Positions 11,696-22,804 of a stretch of DNA of 64,000 bases are shown piece after piece. A model generated the notes under the pieces. The model made no database searches, was not told where the DNA came from, and saw only the letters and a program-made list of their open reading frames with translations. How positions within the stretch are numbered: the first letter of the stretch is position 1; every line of letters starts with the position of its first letter. Source of the DNA: Cephalotus follicularis (Eukaryota; Streptophyta; Magnoliopsida; Oxalidales; Cephalotaceae); NCBI GenBank assembly GCA_001972305.1, contig BDDD01002367.1:62001-126000 (forward strand), read 5' to 3'. The position numbers and the translations under genes are program-made.

Positions 11696-14600
11696 TGTAA
11701 CACCCCCGATTCGGAACCGGGATCACTCCTGATTCGGGATCGGTGTGTCACCCAAAACTGAACTGAAAACATATCAAAGATCTTAATCTTAATCACCATC
11801 AATACGTGGTGGTTCTAAAAATCTGAAAACATGTATCAGCATGGAACATAAACTGAGTCTGCAACATAATCTGAAAACTTTGTCATAAACCAAAATCACA
11901 ATACTGTTTAGATAACTGGCCTATACACGACCATAACACTACTAAGAACAGAACCAGATCAAACTCCTAGATGATCCTTTGACATAGGGTAACTCTCTCA
12001 TCACACTTGCCCATGCTGCCCCTGAAAACCTGCCGCATGGAAACAAAAACGTGGCTGAGCAAACCTCAGTACAGATAGAGAATCATAAAACAGTTTACGA
12101 ACAGTTTATGAAACAAATCAATTACGAAACAACATAAATACGAATCAAAACTGATACGAATCAAAACATAACGGTTACGAAACAAAACAGAACAGTTACG
12201 AATCATAACATATCAGTTACGAATCATAACAGAACGAAACAAAACTGTATCCGAAACAAAGAAGTTTACCAAAATGAAACAGTATCCGAAACAAAACAAT
12301 ATCATGCTCAATACAGTATCTGAAACAAACACGATGCGATACAAGACATTTTATGAAATGAAACACTATACGAAACAGAATTGAACAATTTACGGAACAA
12401 AAGAAAACAGTTTCTGAACAGTACGAAACAACCAGATTACGGAACAAAACAAAACAAACAGTAAACGATAACGATAATTTTAAAGCAGTAAGATTTCAAA
12501 GTTAACTCAAAACAGAAATCTTAAGCAACAAATTAGTTTAAACATTCTTTGAAATCGCATATGAACTTTCATAAAAACCAAATCCATAAGTTTCAAAACG
12601 TATGTCAAACTTTTCAAAACATAAGTTCCATACTGAGCCACATAACATATCACATATCGAAACACATATGGCAAGGGAGTAGCTAATTCCACATGCCCAC
12701 TAGAATTGAAGTGTATGGCACTACAGAAGTCAATTCTCACATATCACATATCAGATCATACACCAGATCACATATCATATACTAGAATCGATTCATACGC
12801 CTCTATCACATAGCGGATCCATAAATCCACCTCATGGGATTTATTCATAACACTCAGAGATGCCGTAGACTAATCACACCGCTACGGAAGTGTCATGTCC
12901 TCGTGCCAGGCCTACGACATGCCTATGGTACGCCCCATAGGTAGGTACAATACTCAGTATTCAATCATTTTGAAAACATTGATTTATCAAAATCACTTTA
13001 AAAAACATATAAATATGCTTTTTCGAAACCTATCCAACAAAAATCGTTAACAAACAATATCATAACGTACATTTCATAATCGGAAATCAACTCATTTATT
13101 TCCACCATAAAAGAGATGATCATAACATATTTCATAACGTATCATAGCATAAGAATAATAAGGTCGAGAACATTCAAATTTCATAAAATGTCAAAAACCG
13201 ACTTTATTTTCGAAACATATCGAAACCATAAAAGATGACCGAGTTCATAAACCGAAAGACCATAGCATAAAAACAAAGCTGATTTTTGTTCGATAAAATC
13301 AGATAGCCCAAGAGTGATAGCGTTCGTACATATCCATTAGGCAATAAAACAGGTTTTATTCAATCAAAACCGAACGATGATAACCAAGAAAGGAGATCCA
13401 TACCAAATACAGAATCTGAAATTATCTCAAATAAAATAAGAAAGATAGCCAAGAAAGAAGGACATCCGTACATCATTTACTAAAAGAAAACCGAATTTAT
13501 CTCAACAATACCGAAGGAGATATCAAGGAAAGAGAATCTGTACAAAAACATAACCGACTTTATTCAAATAAAATCGAACGGAGTATCCAAGAACGAAAGA
13601 ATAATCGGTACATTAATAATAAAAGTGAAACTGGATTGTTTCAATAAAATCATATAGCCAAAGAACAGAAAATTCGTACATTTCAACAAACAGATTCAAC
13701 TCAGATAAAACCGAATGATAACTAAACGAAGGATCCATATATTATTCGCAAAACAGAACTGAATTTGTACTCTAATAAAATCAGTAAGAGTGTATCAAGA
13801 AACGAAGATCCGTACCTCATGCGATCACCAAAACAATATATATCGAGACTTCTCTATACCGCTCATCGGTTGTTGCAAATATCTAACAGAAATAAAATCG
13901 TTCTCATAAGGACTTGAATTAAAATCAGACCTCGACTCATGGGTCATTATACACTGATCATGACCATATAAGATAACAATAGGTTTGCTAAGTCCAATTT
14001 GCAGAAACCACATCTAAACATAATTTCAAATTCACTAAGGTAAATCCAAGTTGTCCAATTCATCCAATTTCGAATCATAATACTAGTTCAACTCATAATA
14101 TCGTAAAATGATTACATAAATGCATAATTCAACCGAAAACATAATTGAACGGAGTAGGGTTCAGAGTTTACCAAAATTAGTCGGAACGGAGCACAGAGCC
14201 ATAATCACATCGCAGAACTGGAACGGATCACACCTATGGGAGAACGGAGTCGGAAACTGTCCAAAAACGTGTCACCGGAGACAGCCGCGCATGGGCTCAC
14301 GCGCCGCCGCTGGCCGGCGCGTGTCTGTCACGTGTCATCGATCAGATGGTGAAAAGGGCTGGTCTGAAACGTTTGAGGCCGGGGATCACATATCCAGGGC
14401 GCGTTTGCCACTTCGCCGCTGTATTTGGCCTGAACAGACGCATTTGACCGCGGTTGACTATGTCGCCAATCTGCTTTTCCGACGTCGCCAAGGGTCGAGG
14501 CTGGTCGGGGTCGCTTCCTCTCGACGCCAGGATGCCGATTATGACATTGGCTTGTCGTGCCGATCACCGGAGCGTGAGAATCGACACCAAACAGATGCGG

Positions 14601-15025
14601 GAGAGAAAAGACGTCGCGCACGCAGATAGAGACGTTGGCCGGTGCAGGGGTTGGGTCAGGTGGACTCAGGAGGCTGTGGGGGTTCGACCGGTGCCTTCTC
14701 CGGTGCCATATCGGTACCGACGCCAGTGACAGCAGCTGAAGGAGAGAGAGAGAAAGAGAAAAAATAAATATAAAATAGGGTTTTTGTTATTTAAAAATAC
14801 TGAAAGGGTTTTTAACAAGTAAATAAAAAGCCAAATTTTGTTTTATTTATTCATGGACTTAATATCAAAACCCACTAGGCTAATTTCAAAACCCGCTTAG
14901 CCTAGCCAAAAGCAAAACAAACCGAAAAATGGGCAGTCCACAAACCGAAAAGAAAAAAATCGACAACCCACACGAAACAAATCGAAATGGTCCAAAAATT
15001 CTATTCAGAAAAACGGGATATTACA
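11696..15025 (-). repeat. 3.3-kb gypsy LTR, minus strand
   Basis: Read on the minus strand it starts TGTAATATCCCG at 15025 and ends GGGGGTGTTACA at 11696, both TG...CA. It shares with solo LTR B the start TGTAATA, the CATGCGGCAGG block (12022-12072) and the long ATCGATTCATACGCC/GGATCCATAAAT block (12780-12960). Its 5' side abuts an internal tail with a polypurine tract (15026-15064), so it sits as a 3' LTR; its 3' side abuts RNase H coding sequence. The GC-rich stretch 14270-14720 holds several long ORFs with no recognisable domain. Confidence 0.8.
14299..14322. other. GC-rich hairpin in 3.3-kb LTR
   Basis: ACGCGCCG / CGGCGCGT, 8-bp stem with 8-base loop, inside the GC-rich part of the LTR. 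It is a third LTR family with a strong GC hairpin next to a GA-rich leader (14735-14760 on the opposite strand). Confidence 0.65.
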
Positions 15026-15064
15026 TCTCCACCCCCTTAAAAAAAGATTTCGTCCCGAAATCTA
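15026..15064 (-). other. Gypsy internal 3' tail and polypurine tract
   Basis: On the minus strand GATTTCGGGACGAAATC is followed by T7, then AAGGGGGTGGAGA, directly against the LTR at 15025. The same layout (CTCGGGACGAGATTTTTC, then AAGGAGGGGAGGA) precedes the LTR starts at 17133 and 21377. This is the standard end of chromovirus internal regions. Only this tail of the internal region survives. Confidence 0.85.
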
Positions 15065-16772
15065 AACAACTACTAACCTGAAGCAAACAGATTATCCCAA
15101 CGGAACACACCATATCGTATCAGCGAAAACCTCAAACAATATCTAAAAGCGGTATGGATAACCATTAAAAACCATACTCTTAGGATTTTCTGAAAATTGG
15201 GCATGATGTATTCGTTTATCGGACTCCATGCCACCTGATAAACCACAGTTTATATGTTTGGTGATCAATTCTCATATCTCATCACAATCTATATGTTAGG
15301 CTCAACCCGCACCAGACTATATCACAACTAATTCAAATATACCATTTTCACGTGAAAGACAATCCTTTCAATACTCTAAAACATGGGCTTGATCATCTCC
15401 AATACTAATATAAGCATGCAAAAGATAATCACGTCAATGAAATAATCAATTGAGTACATTCTAACTCTTATAATCTCCCGAAAATTGAGCATGTAGTATT
15501 CGTTTATCGGACATATGCCCCCTGTAAAGAAAACACAATTTATATCCACACTCCCGAAGGAGGAACAATCAGTTATAAATGGGCTCAGCCCTCATTAAAC
15601 CACAATTTAAGCCCAAATTATCATTCCAATCTCTCAAGTGTGAACTCATGCATATCCAATACATCAACATACATCTCATAAGCACTGCCACATGTCGGCA
15701 GGTCGATAACTGAATAAATATATCTCTTAAGTTACCTCTTATATATAACAAGTCTCATAAATCTATACAGTTTAGTTTATGAACAAAAGGCACTCTTTAC
15801 AAATCATATAAACAAATCCATATCCATTATCATAAGCAGTGAATGTTTGCAGAGGTCTAGCAGATATATATAATATTGATCATGTGAGATGTATATATAG
15901 CATAGAAAGATGTGAACAATGCCATATCATATCCATATAAGCCATAACACAACCTGTCATTAGTAACTTCACCATATGTCACCATCCAAAGCCTTTTATC
16001 CATATCAATCCATGACCATGCTATATCTATTACATTTCATATCCGTTTACGGTCCATATCCAATTACAATCCATATCCGTTTATGATTCACAACAATATA
16101 ACAGTCCACTAGGAATCTAGAGGTAAACTCCATATGTAGTTGACATCGAGAGGTTGACTAAATACATATACTGTCCCATACCAGTATATATAAGTAGTTA
16201 ACTGTCATGTCAGTTCATTCACAAACTATTTTGAGCATCCGTGCAATGCCCACCCATCCAATAACAGTCCATCCGATCACTAACCGTTCAATAACGACCG
16301 TTACGATCACTGTCTAATCAATAACGATCCATTTGATCACTATCTGATCAATAACGGGTCACACGATCACTATCCGTTCGAAAATGGTCCTTACGATCAC
16401 GATGTGTTCAATAACGGTCCTTAACGATACTATGCGATCGATAACGATACATTAGCCATCTATACACCATCCATTCACAATAACCATTCATATTCTATCT
16501 CGATCAACCGCTGTTCGATACGGAAGCTATTAGGACAACACTTATGCTTTTCAGCCCATTCGATCGATCGCTTAGCATTACGGCTCATTCGGTCGGTCTT
16601 TTAATCGCTATACAGTTGGCTCATACAGTGCATCCACTTGTGAAACAGCTGACTCAGCTTCCGGATTAACATTCCTTAGTCGTCCGACTCTTCGTGTCAT
16701 CAAAGAAACAAAACCGAAACGGAGTAAAACAAAGAGAGACATAAAACTGGAATACAAAGGACATATCGAAAC
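15065..16772 (-). repeat. Inverted LTR debris related to the L1 3' LTR
   Basis: No coding content. Blocks match the reverse complement of 22250-22640: GATAAACGAATACATCATGCCC-type text at 15205-15220 and again near 15495, GCCACATGTCGGCAGGTCGA at 15687-15706 and GGGCTCAGCCCTCA near 15580. It is therefore a piece of the same LTR family in opposite orientation. It also holds a 30-bp tandem repeat (16260-16457). Confidence 0.6.
16260..16457. repeat. 30-bp tandem repeat
   Basis: Six full units starting at 16260, 16290, 16320, 16350, 16380 and 16410, plus a partial one. Consensus is AATAACGGTCC followed by an ACGATCACTATC-like half and ending in TTC or ATC. Units are divergent but keep exactly 30 bases, with no spacers. 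Confidence 0.8.
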
Positions 16773-17132
16773 TGTAAGACCCCAAATTTTATAAATAATT
16801 ATTTTAAAATTGGTACAGTGTATGACCGTGTTGAACCGATGGAGCCCGAATTAATAAAAGGCATCGCGTATTGGAGCCGCAAATCATAAGGCCCGAAATG
16901 ATTAATAAGCCCATTTTTAATGCGCGACAATAAGTCCCTATGTTCGCATTTTTATTGCGATTATTTTGGTACCCGTTCGGATAATTAATATTGCCGTTTT
17001 CGGATTAAACGGGACCCGTGCCTTAGTATTTTGGCCAGTAAATACCAAGAAGGGAGCAAAGTTTAAAGGAAAGAACAAAAGAGACACACGGGTAGGAAAT
17101 CTCGGGACGAGATTTTTCTAAGGAGGGGAGGA
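16773..17132 (+). repeat. LTR start fragment fused to internal tail
   Basis: 16773-17092 repeats the first 320 bases of the L1 LTR (TGTAAGACCCCAAATTTT onward) with few differences. It stops at ACACACGGG, within the left arm of the hairpin found intact at 17447. From 17093 it jumps to the internal tail AGGAAATCTCGGGACGAG and polypurine tract AAGGAGGGGAGGA, which lead into the next LTR at 17133. The missing part is the rest of the LTR and nearly all of an internal region. Confidence 0.82.
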
Positions 17133-17446
17133 TGTAAGACCCCAAATTTTATAAATAATTATTTTAATATTGGTACAGTGTATGACCGTGTTGAACCGAT
17201 GGAGCCCGAATTAATAAAAGGCATCGCGTATTGGAGCGGCAAATCATAAGGCCCGAAATGATTAATAAGCCCATTTTTAATGCGCGACAATAAGTCCCTA
17301 TGTTCGCATTATTATTGCGATTATTTTGGTACCCGTTCGGATAATTAATATTGCCGTTTGCGGATTAAACGGGACCCAGGCCTTAGTATTTTGGCTGGTA
17401 AATACCAAGAAGGAAAGCAAAAGTTGAGGAAAGGACAAGAATAACA

Positions 17447-17505
17447 CACGGGCGCATAAGGCGCCCGTGCAAGGAAAGGAGTAACCAGGCGTTAAAACGC
17501 CTGGT
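17447..17505. other. Two adjacent hairpins in L1 5' LTR
   Basis: First: CACGGGCGC / GCGCCCGTG (17447-17469, 9-bp stem, 5-base loop). Second: ACCAGGCGTT / AACGCCTGGT (17484-17505, 10-bp stem, 2-base loop). The first also occurs in LTR T1. They lie just upstream of the GA-rich leader, near the likely transcription start. Confidence 0.8.
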
Positions 17506-18721
17506 CTGTGAAATGAAGGGGGGAGAGAGAGAGACAGTGGGAGAGAAAGCAAGAGAGACCGGGAGAGAGAGCCAGGCGCCGGAGAAGACGACGCCGCCGG
17601 ACCAGGAGCTCACCGGTCAGAGCCTCCACCCCCGACGGTATGCCTCCTTACTTCTTCTCTTCTTTTTCTGCCGTTTTCTTCTCCCCGATGACGCCCCTGC
17701 CGCGCTCTACCGTGCGTTTCCCAGCGCCGTTAGCGTCGCGGATGGCGTGGGATGTGGTGTAGGAGGCCGGCTACACCTATTTCAGTGACCGGTATGGCGT
17801 CAATCGGCCGGAAACGGCCGGATTTAAACTGACGGGTCGACTCAGCGAGTTGACTCGCTGTCGCCTTGGACGGTGCGTTTAGCGCCGAGTCTCGGCGAGT
17901 TAAGGGCTTAGATGTGTTTGTATGATGGCTGTGATGTGTTTTATGGCGTTGGCCGGAGCTGAGGACGACCGGCGAGTCAACTCAGTGAGTTGAACTCACT
18001 GGCCGGCCGTGACTGGGCGTTTCGACGCCGATTCACGGCGAGTTACGGCCACCAATGGACTAATTGATGGATTTTGATGTCGGTTATGGCATTTCTGAGT
18101 GTTGACCGGAACTGTTGAAATCCGGCGAGTTGACTCACTGTCGGCCGTGACAGCGCGTTTCGCGACGAGTCACGGTGTGCCTCCGATGGTTTTGAACATA
18201 TCGCCCAATGTGGAACCTGGTTTTGGGTTTCACCGGAGCTAAATGAATTGGCCGGAAACTGGCCGAAGCTATGATAACGGCTGTTCTTGGTTTCCGTGCA
18301 TTGAGTGTAACGGAAACGTGTTGTATATGCAGGGTGAATGAAGTGATCAAGGATAGGAGGTTACCAAGCGATGGCGATTCGATAGCCGGTTCAAGCTTGG
18401 AGGAGCTGACGGTTTGTCAGTTCTGCTACAGAATCCCTGGAATAGCAAGCGCAACTTTTGTTACTGCTTCAACTGGTAGGTTATACTATTTGCACTGCAT
18501 TCATGCATTTCAATGAATTGTGTGGATTGTTACTGTACTACTATCACTGAGTGTTGATTGACTGCTATTGTTACTGTGTGAACTGTTACTGTTTGACTGC
18601 GATTACTGGTTGCACCGATTGGGAACTGGGTATTGATTTACAAACTGTTTATACTAAATTGAAACTGATTTCATGGACTTCGGACATAGTTCCTTTGATT
18701 TGCGAACTGTTGTTTCTAATA

Positions 18722-18895
18722 AAACCGTCGACACTTTACTGCTTTCAAAACTTACTCGTCGACGCTTTCATGCCTTCAAACTGAGTAGTCGATGCTTCAT
18801 ATTTGTGCTTTCTAAAACCATCGACTCTTTTGTGTGTTAAACTGAATAGTCGACACTTTACGCTTTTAAACTAAACTAGTCGACGCTTAGTGCCT
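18722..18895. repeat. GTCGAC palindrome array in L1 5' LTR
   Basis: Six degenerate units of the AAGCGTCGACGCTT type, e.g. ACCGTCGACACTTT, CTCGTCGACGCTTT, TAGTCGATGCTT, TAGTCGACACTTTA and TAGTCGACGCTTAG. The spacing is 25 to 40 bases, with AT-rich spacers containing CTTTCAAA or TTTTAAA. Confidence 0.8.
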
Positions 18896-19623
18896 TGTTT
18901 TGCGGAATGACACTATTTCTCACTGTTTTCAAACTCAAACTGCTTCTTCTTTAAATTGATTCCATAGGAAGCCTCCCTAAGGCCTTGTATCCTATGCGAA
19001 TCATCTTTTAACACTGTTAAAGATTTGACTCAAGTTTTCTAAGTGATTCTTGAAGAAAGTGCAACAAAAGAGTTTTATACCAACGATTTTCAAGAATGGT
19101 TAGGATAGTTCATTTGGGACATCCGGACGCAGATGATCTCGTTGGATTTCCTCTCCATTGTTTTACAAACTCGATAGGGACCAACAAACTGCTACTGATA
19201 CTGAAACTGTTACTGTTACTGAACTGTTACTGAATACTGTTTTATAACTGTTTTGACGGATGTGGATCTTACATTGATCCTTTAGGTCCCTATCATTTCT
19301 ACTGATTACTGTAATAGTGTTACTGGGTGCGACTACTGTATGATTACTGTCATGATTGATACTGTTGAGGCCAAACGAGATAACTCATTCATACTCTTCG
19401 GGGTTAAGTCCGATAAACGAATACATCATGCCCGATTTTCGGGAGATATTAAGAGTTAGTTTTTATTTGAATTGGGTTTTCCGTTGATGTACACAACTTT
19501 GATCTGAAGCTTTGTATATATATGTATAGCACTTATGGAGTATATAATGATGAATAACTGAACGGATGGTATCTCACGCGTCGGATCGTGGGGGTTTACC
19601 CTCGCGGTTCGGGGCGTGACAGC

Positions 19624-19635
19624 TTGGTATCAGAG
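19624..19635 (+). other. L1 primer binding site
   Basis: TTGGTATCAGAG three bases after the 5' LTR end, matching the 3' end of plant initiator tRNA-Met. It fixes the LTR boundary and orientation. Confidence 0.92.
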
Positions 19636-21336
19636 ACGGTCTATCCTAGATACATCAGGATAGGATCGTAGGCTGTTGGGAATTAAAAGTGATTAATAGA
19701 ATAAAGTGCTATTTGGAGTTAATTGGAGTCACGGGATAATGATAAGTGTTATATTGAATTCTTAATGATTAAGTGATATGGACAAGTTATCCTTAATGGA
19801 ATTGAGTGATACTGATGAATTGTGATTCAGTAGTTGTCTTGGATTATGGTTATGGAAATCGATAGCTGATTCTTTTGTCTCTTATACAACCTGGATATGG
19901 AAGGTAAAAGGAGGGGAGCCCTAGCCTCGTGGTTTTCTGATATGGACTGATGGTATGGTTACAGAATGGCACGGTTAAGGAACGGTACAGTTACGGAATG
20001 GTATGGTGGTTACGGAATGGTATAGTTAAATGATGGTATACGACCAAATACTTAGATATGCTGGTATGGACAGTATGTGTAATTAGATAACCTTTCTATG
20101 GATATGGAACGGATTGTTATGGAACGGATGGATTGGTTAGCAGCACATGATGCTCACGTGGACTGTTACGGAAAGGTCATGATCTTCCGTATGCCAGGAC
20201 GGTCTACATTTGAGTTATTGAGACCTTAGATCATCAGCTGGCTCCGATGATAGCAGCCCTGCATGCATATAGGCTTATGAGACAAGGTTGCAGTGGTTTC
20301 CTGGCGCATGTAACGGATAGCGGGAAATGGATACTGGAATTGGAGGATTGCAGCTCTGGGAGGTCACTTTGGACTTACCAGTAGCGGTTGTCAAATTTCC
20401 TTTGACCTGTGCGTGCATTGTCGACGCACAAATTATGAATCTGATGACTGTTGATGGAAAGTTGGCAAGTGTACAGATCGTGGAGTTTTGGATCACATGG
20501 TTAGAGAGTACCCTCAAGAACGACATGGTTCTGGAGTCACCAAGGACAAAGTATGGATCAATCTCAAGGAGATTTTCATCAAGATCAGAATATCGGCTAT
20601 CAGCTAACCCATGATTTTAGACAGCTGTATCAAGTCCACCCTGGTACTAACTCACCTTCTCTTACGAGAAGAGATCAAGGCAAACGGTCTGTGGGATCGA
20701 CGCCTCCAAAAGAGTACAGTTGTATCCTTTACAATGAAGAGCCGAAGGACGAGATGTGATCGCAGTCCTATCGCTCCAGTTTCTTAGTACATCCAGCGAT
20801 TAGCAAGATGTGTCGAGATCTGAACTCAAATTGGTGGAATGACATGAACAGGGTGTGGGTGCAGTTGCCTTACCACCCAACCTAAGGGATAGGAACCTAC
20901 CATATAAGGTAGAGTATATGCCTGGATCAGAGTGGCATCACAGAAGCGTGATGGATAGAGATAACAGTTGGAATGGACTTCTGCCGTTAGCAGAACTCAC
21001 ACGGGAAGATCATGTATTTCATAAAGTGTTCATACCTCAATACTCAGAATGTATTATCCAGATCCTTCTCACGTGCTACCATATGAGCCGTTAGAGCTAA
21101 GGACGGATACGAGCTTGAGGAGAACTCATATATATGTATATAAATACATGTTAAGAGATGATTTTGGAATGATATGGACGCTGACTGACGATGAAACGGG
21201 TTATAAGGTCGTGGACCAAATGGTTAAGAAAAGGACATTCCATTGATGGAAGTGTAATGACGATGCTATGAGCTTGAGAAAGTTGTATGAGATGCGGGGA
21301 CGAAACGAAGACAATCTACCCTCACATGTTTTAACA
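19636..21336 (+). pseudogene. L1 degenerate interior
   Basis: No intact domain. A recognisable trace is the integrase zinc-finger text, LVHPAISKMCRDLNSNWWND at about 20787-20845, corresponding to [20 protein letters not shown] in G0. ORFs of 60 to 95 codons here (20327-20614, 20855-21094) match nothing I recognise. The region is likely a heavily deleted and mutated chromovirus interior, or a non-autonomous derivative. Confidence 0.6.
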
Positions 21337-21376
21337 TAGGAAATCTCGGGACGAGATTTTTCTAAGGAGGGGAGGA
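21337..21376 (+). other. L1 internal tail and polypurine tract
   Basis: AGGAAATCTCGGGACGAGAT, a short T-rich stretch and AAGGAGGGGAGGA directly before the 3' LTR. It is the same 40 bases as 17093-17132. Confidence 0.9.
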
Positions 21377-22804
21377 TGTAAGACCCCAAATTTTATAAAT
21401 AATTATTTTAATATTGGTACAGTGTATGACCGTGTTGAACCGATGGAGCCCGAATTAATAAAAGGCATCGCGGTACTGTAAACACTGTATGGTCGGGACC
21501 ATAGTGGACGACCGAAGGCTGGGACCTTTGAGGACAAGCCGTACTGTAAACACTGTGTGGTCAATGTTATCTCAACCCTACTCATCTACGACTCTGAGAG
21601 TACCTAGATAGGGGGATGGACCTATGGATTGTTTGTTCGTATGTACTGTGACTGACTGATTACTGAGTGTCTGCAGGCCTATGGCCTTGGATGTGATTAG
21701 GACCAGCTAGATATACCCCGCTTAGGGACGGTTGGTATATCGAAGCTGTCCGCAATTGTACACTGATATACTGTGCTGCACTGTTACTGCCACTGCACTG
21801 TACACCGTTACTGTTCACTGCACACTGATATACTGCAATGCACTGTTAGTGTACACCATTACTGTTCACGGTGCACTTACGGTTACACGGCACACCGTTA
21901 CACTGACACACTACTGTATTGATGCATACGTTGCATACTGTTATAACTGTTGCATACATAGCACATAGTATACCCTACACGACATTATGTCGCTAACCCA
22001 TTTCCCCTGTGTGCGGAATGGGTCAGGCTCAGGCCCAGGGGATGGTTCACAGTGAATTGGATCGAGATGGATGGACACTTCAGATGGATCTTGGATAGTT
22101 GTGGTGTTGGGATTGTATTGTGTTGTTGTATATGGTTTCGTTATGATCATATTATGGATTTACTTATATGAATTGTATTAAATGAGACAAGCTGGGATGG
22201 AGGGATTCTCTGTAGCATATTTTGGTTTGTCATATTGAATATGATCTTACTTATGGTAATGTTTATGGTTTACTATATGGGACGTATAAAAGGCCTTGTA
22301 ATTATATCTGATTGTACGGATGTATAAGACTTGTACTGTATAAGAGACACTCAAAAGACACAATAAAGATATGTTTATCCAGCTATCGACCTGCCGACAT
22401 GTGGCAGTGCTTATGATATGTGTTGATGTATTAAACAGGATCAGGCCCATCATTTGAGGCATTAGCATGATGTGATGATGAGTTAAGTTGTGATTGCTGA
22501 GGGCTGAGCCCCATATGTATATAAACTGTTGATTCCTCCTTCGGGAGTGTGAATATATATAAACTGAGTTTTTCCTTTACAGGGGGTTAAGTCCGATAAA
22601 CGAATACATCATGCCCGATTTTCGGGAGATATTAAGAGTTAGTTTTTATTTGAATTGGGTTTTCCGTTGATGTACACGACTTTGATCTGAAGCTTTGTAT
22701 ATATATGTATAGCACTTATGGAGTATATAATGATGAATAACTAAACGGATGGTATCTCACGCGTCGGATCGTGGGGGTTTACCCTCGCGGTTCGGGGCGT
22801 GACA
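21377..22804 (+). repeat. L1 3' LTR, internally rearranged
   Basis: Starts as the 5' LTR to about 21471 (GGCATCGCG), then switches to TACTGTAAACACTGT text absent from the 5' LTR. It contains many ACTGTTACTG-type repeats (21760-21960) and rejoins the 5' LTR at GGTTAAGTCCGATAAACG (about 22587), ending GGGGCGTGACA. Hairpins, GC-rich block and palindrome array are all missing. Confidence 0.75.

Larger units (their letters stand above)
17133..19621 (+). repeat. L1 5' LTR
   Basis: 2.49 kb, TGTAAGACCC...GGGGCGTGACA. Contains two GC hairpins (17447-17505), a GA-rich leader (17519-17575), a GC-rich block with GAGTTGACTC-like motifs (17825-18180), a palindrome array (18722-18895) and a TAAGTCCGATAAACGAATAC block (19404-19423) shared with the 3' LTR and, inverted, with 15200-15500. 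Confidence 0.85.
17133..22804 (+). mobile_element. Gypsy (chromovirus-like) retroelement L1
   Basis: 5' LTR 17133-19621, tRNA-Met primer site, 1.75-kb degenerate interior, polypurine tract and 3' LTR 21377-22804. Both LTRs start TGTAAGACCCCAAATTTT and end GGTTCGGGGCGTGACA. The two LTRs differ in their middles: the 3' LTR leaves the common text after 95 bases and rejoins near 22587. The interior is too short for a polyprotein and is coding-dead. No convincing 5-bp duplication was found: the left neighbour is another LTR fragment and the right flank is GGAAG. Confidence 0.82.

Noticed and set aside
14120-14729. Three ORFs of 90-170 codons in the 11696-15025 LTR
   Set aside because: GC-rich stretch inside a defined LTR; overlapping on both strands, no domain, no matching ORF in the related solo LTR B.
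16260-16457. CRISPR-like array
   Set aside because: 30-bp units are directly adjacent and divergent, with no unique spacers, in a plant retroelement.
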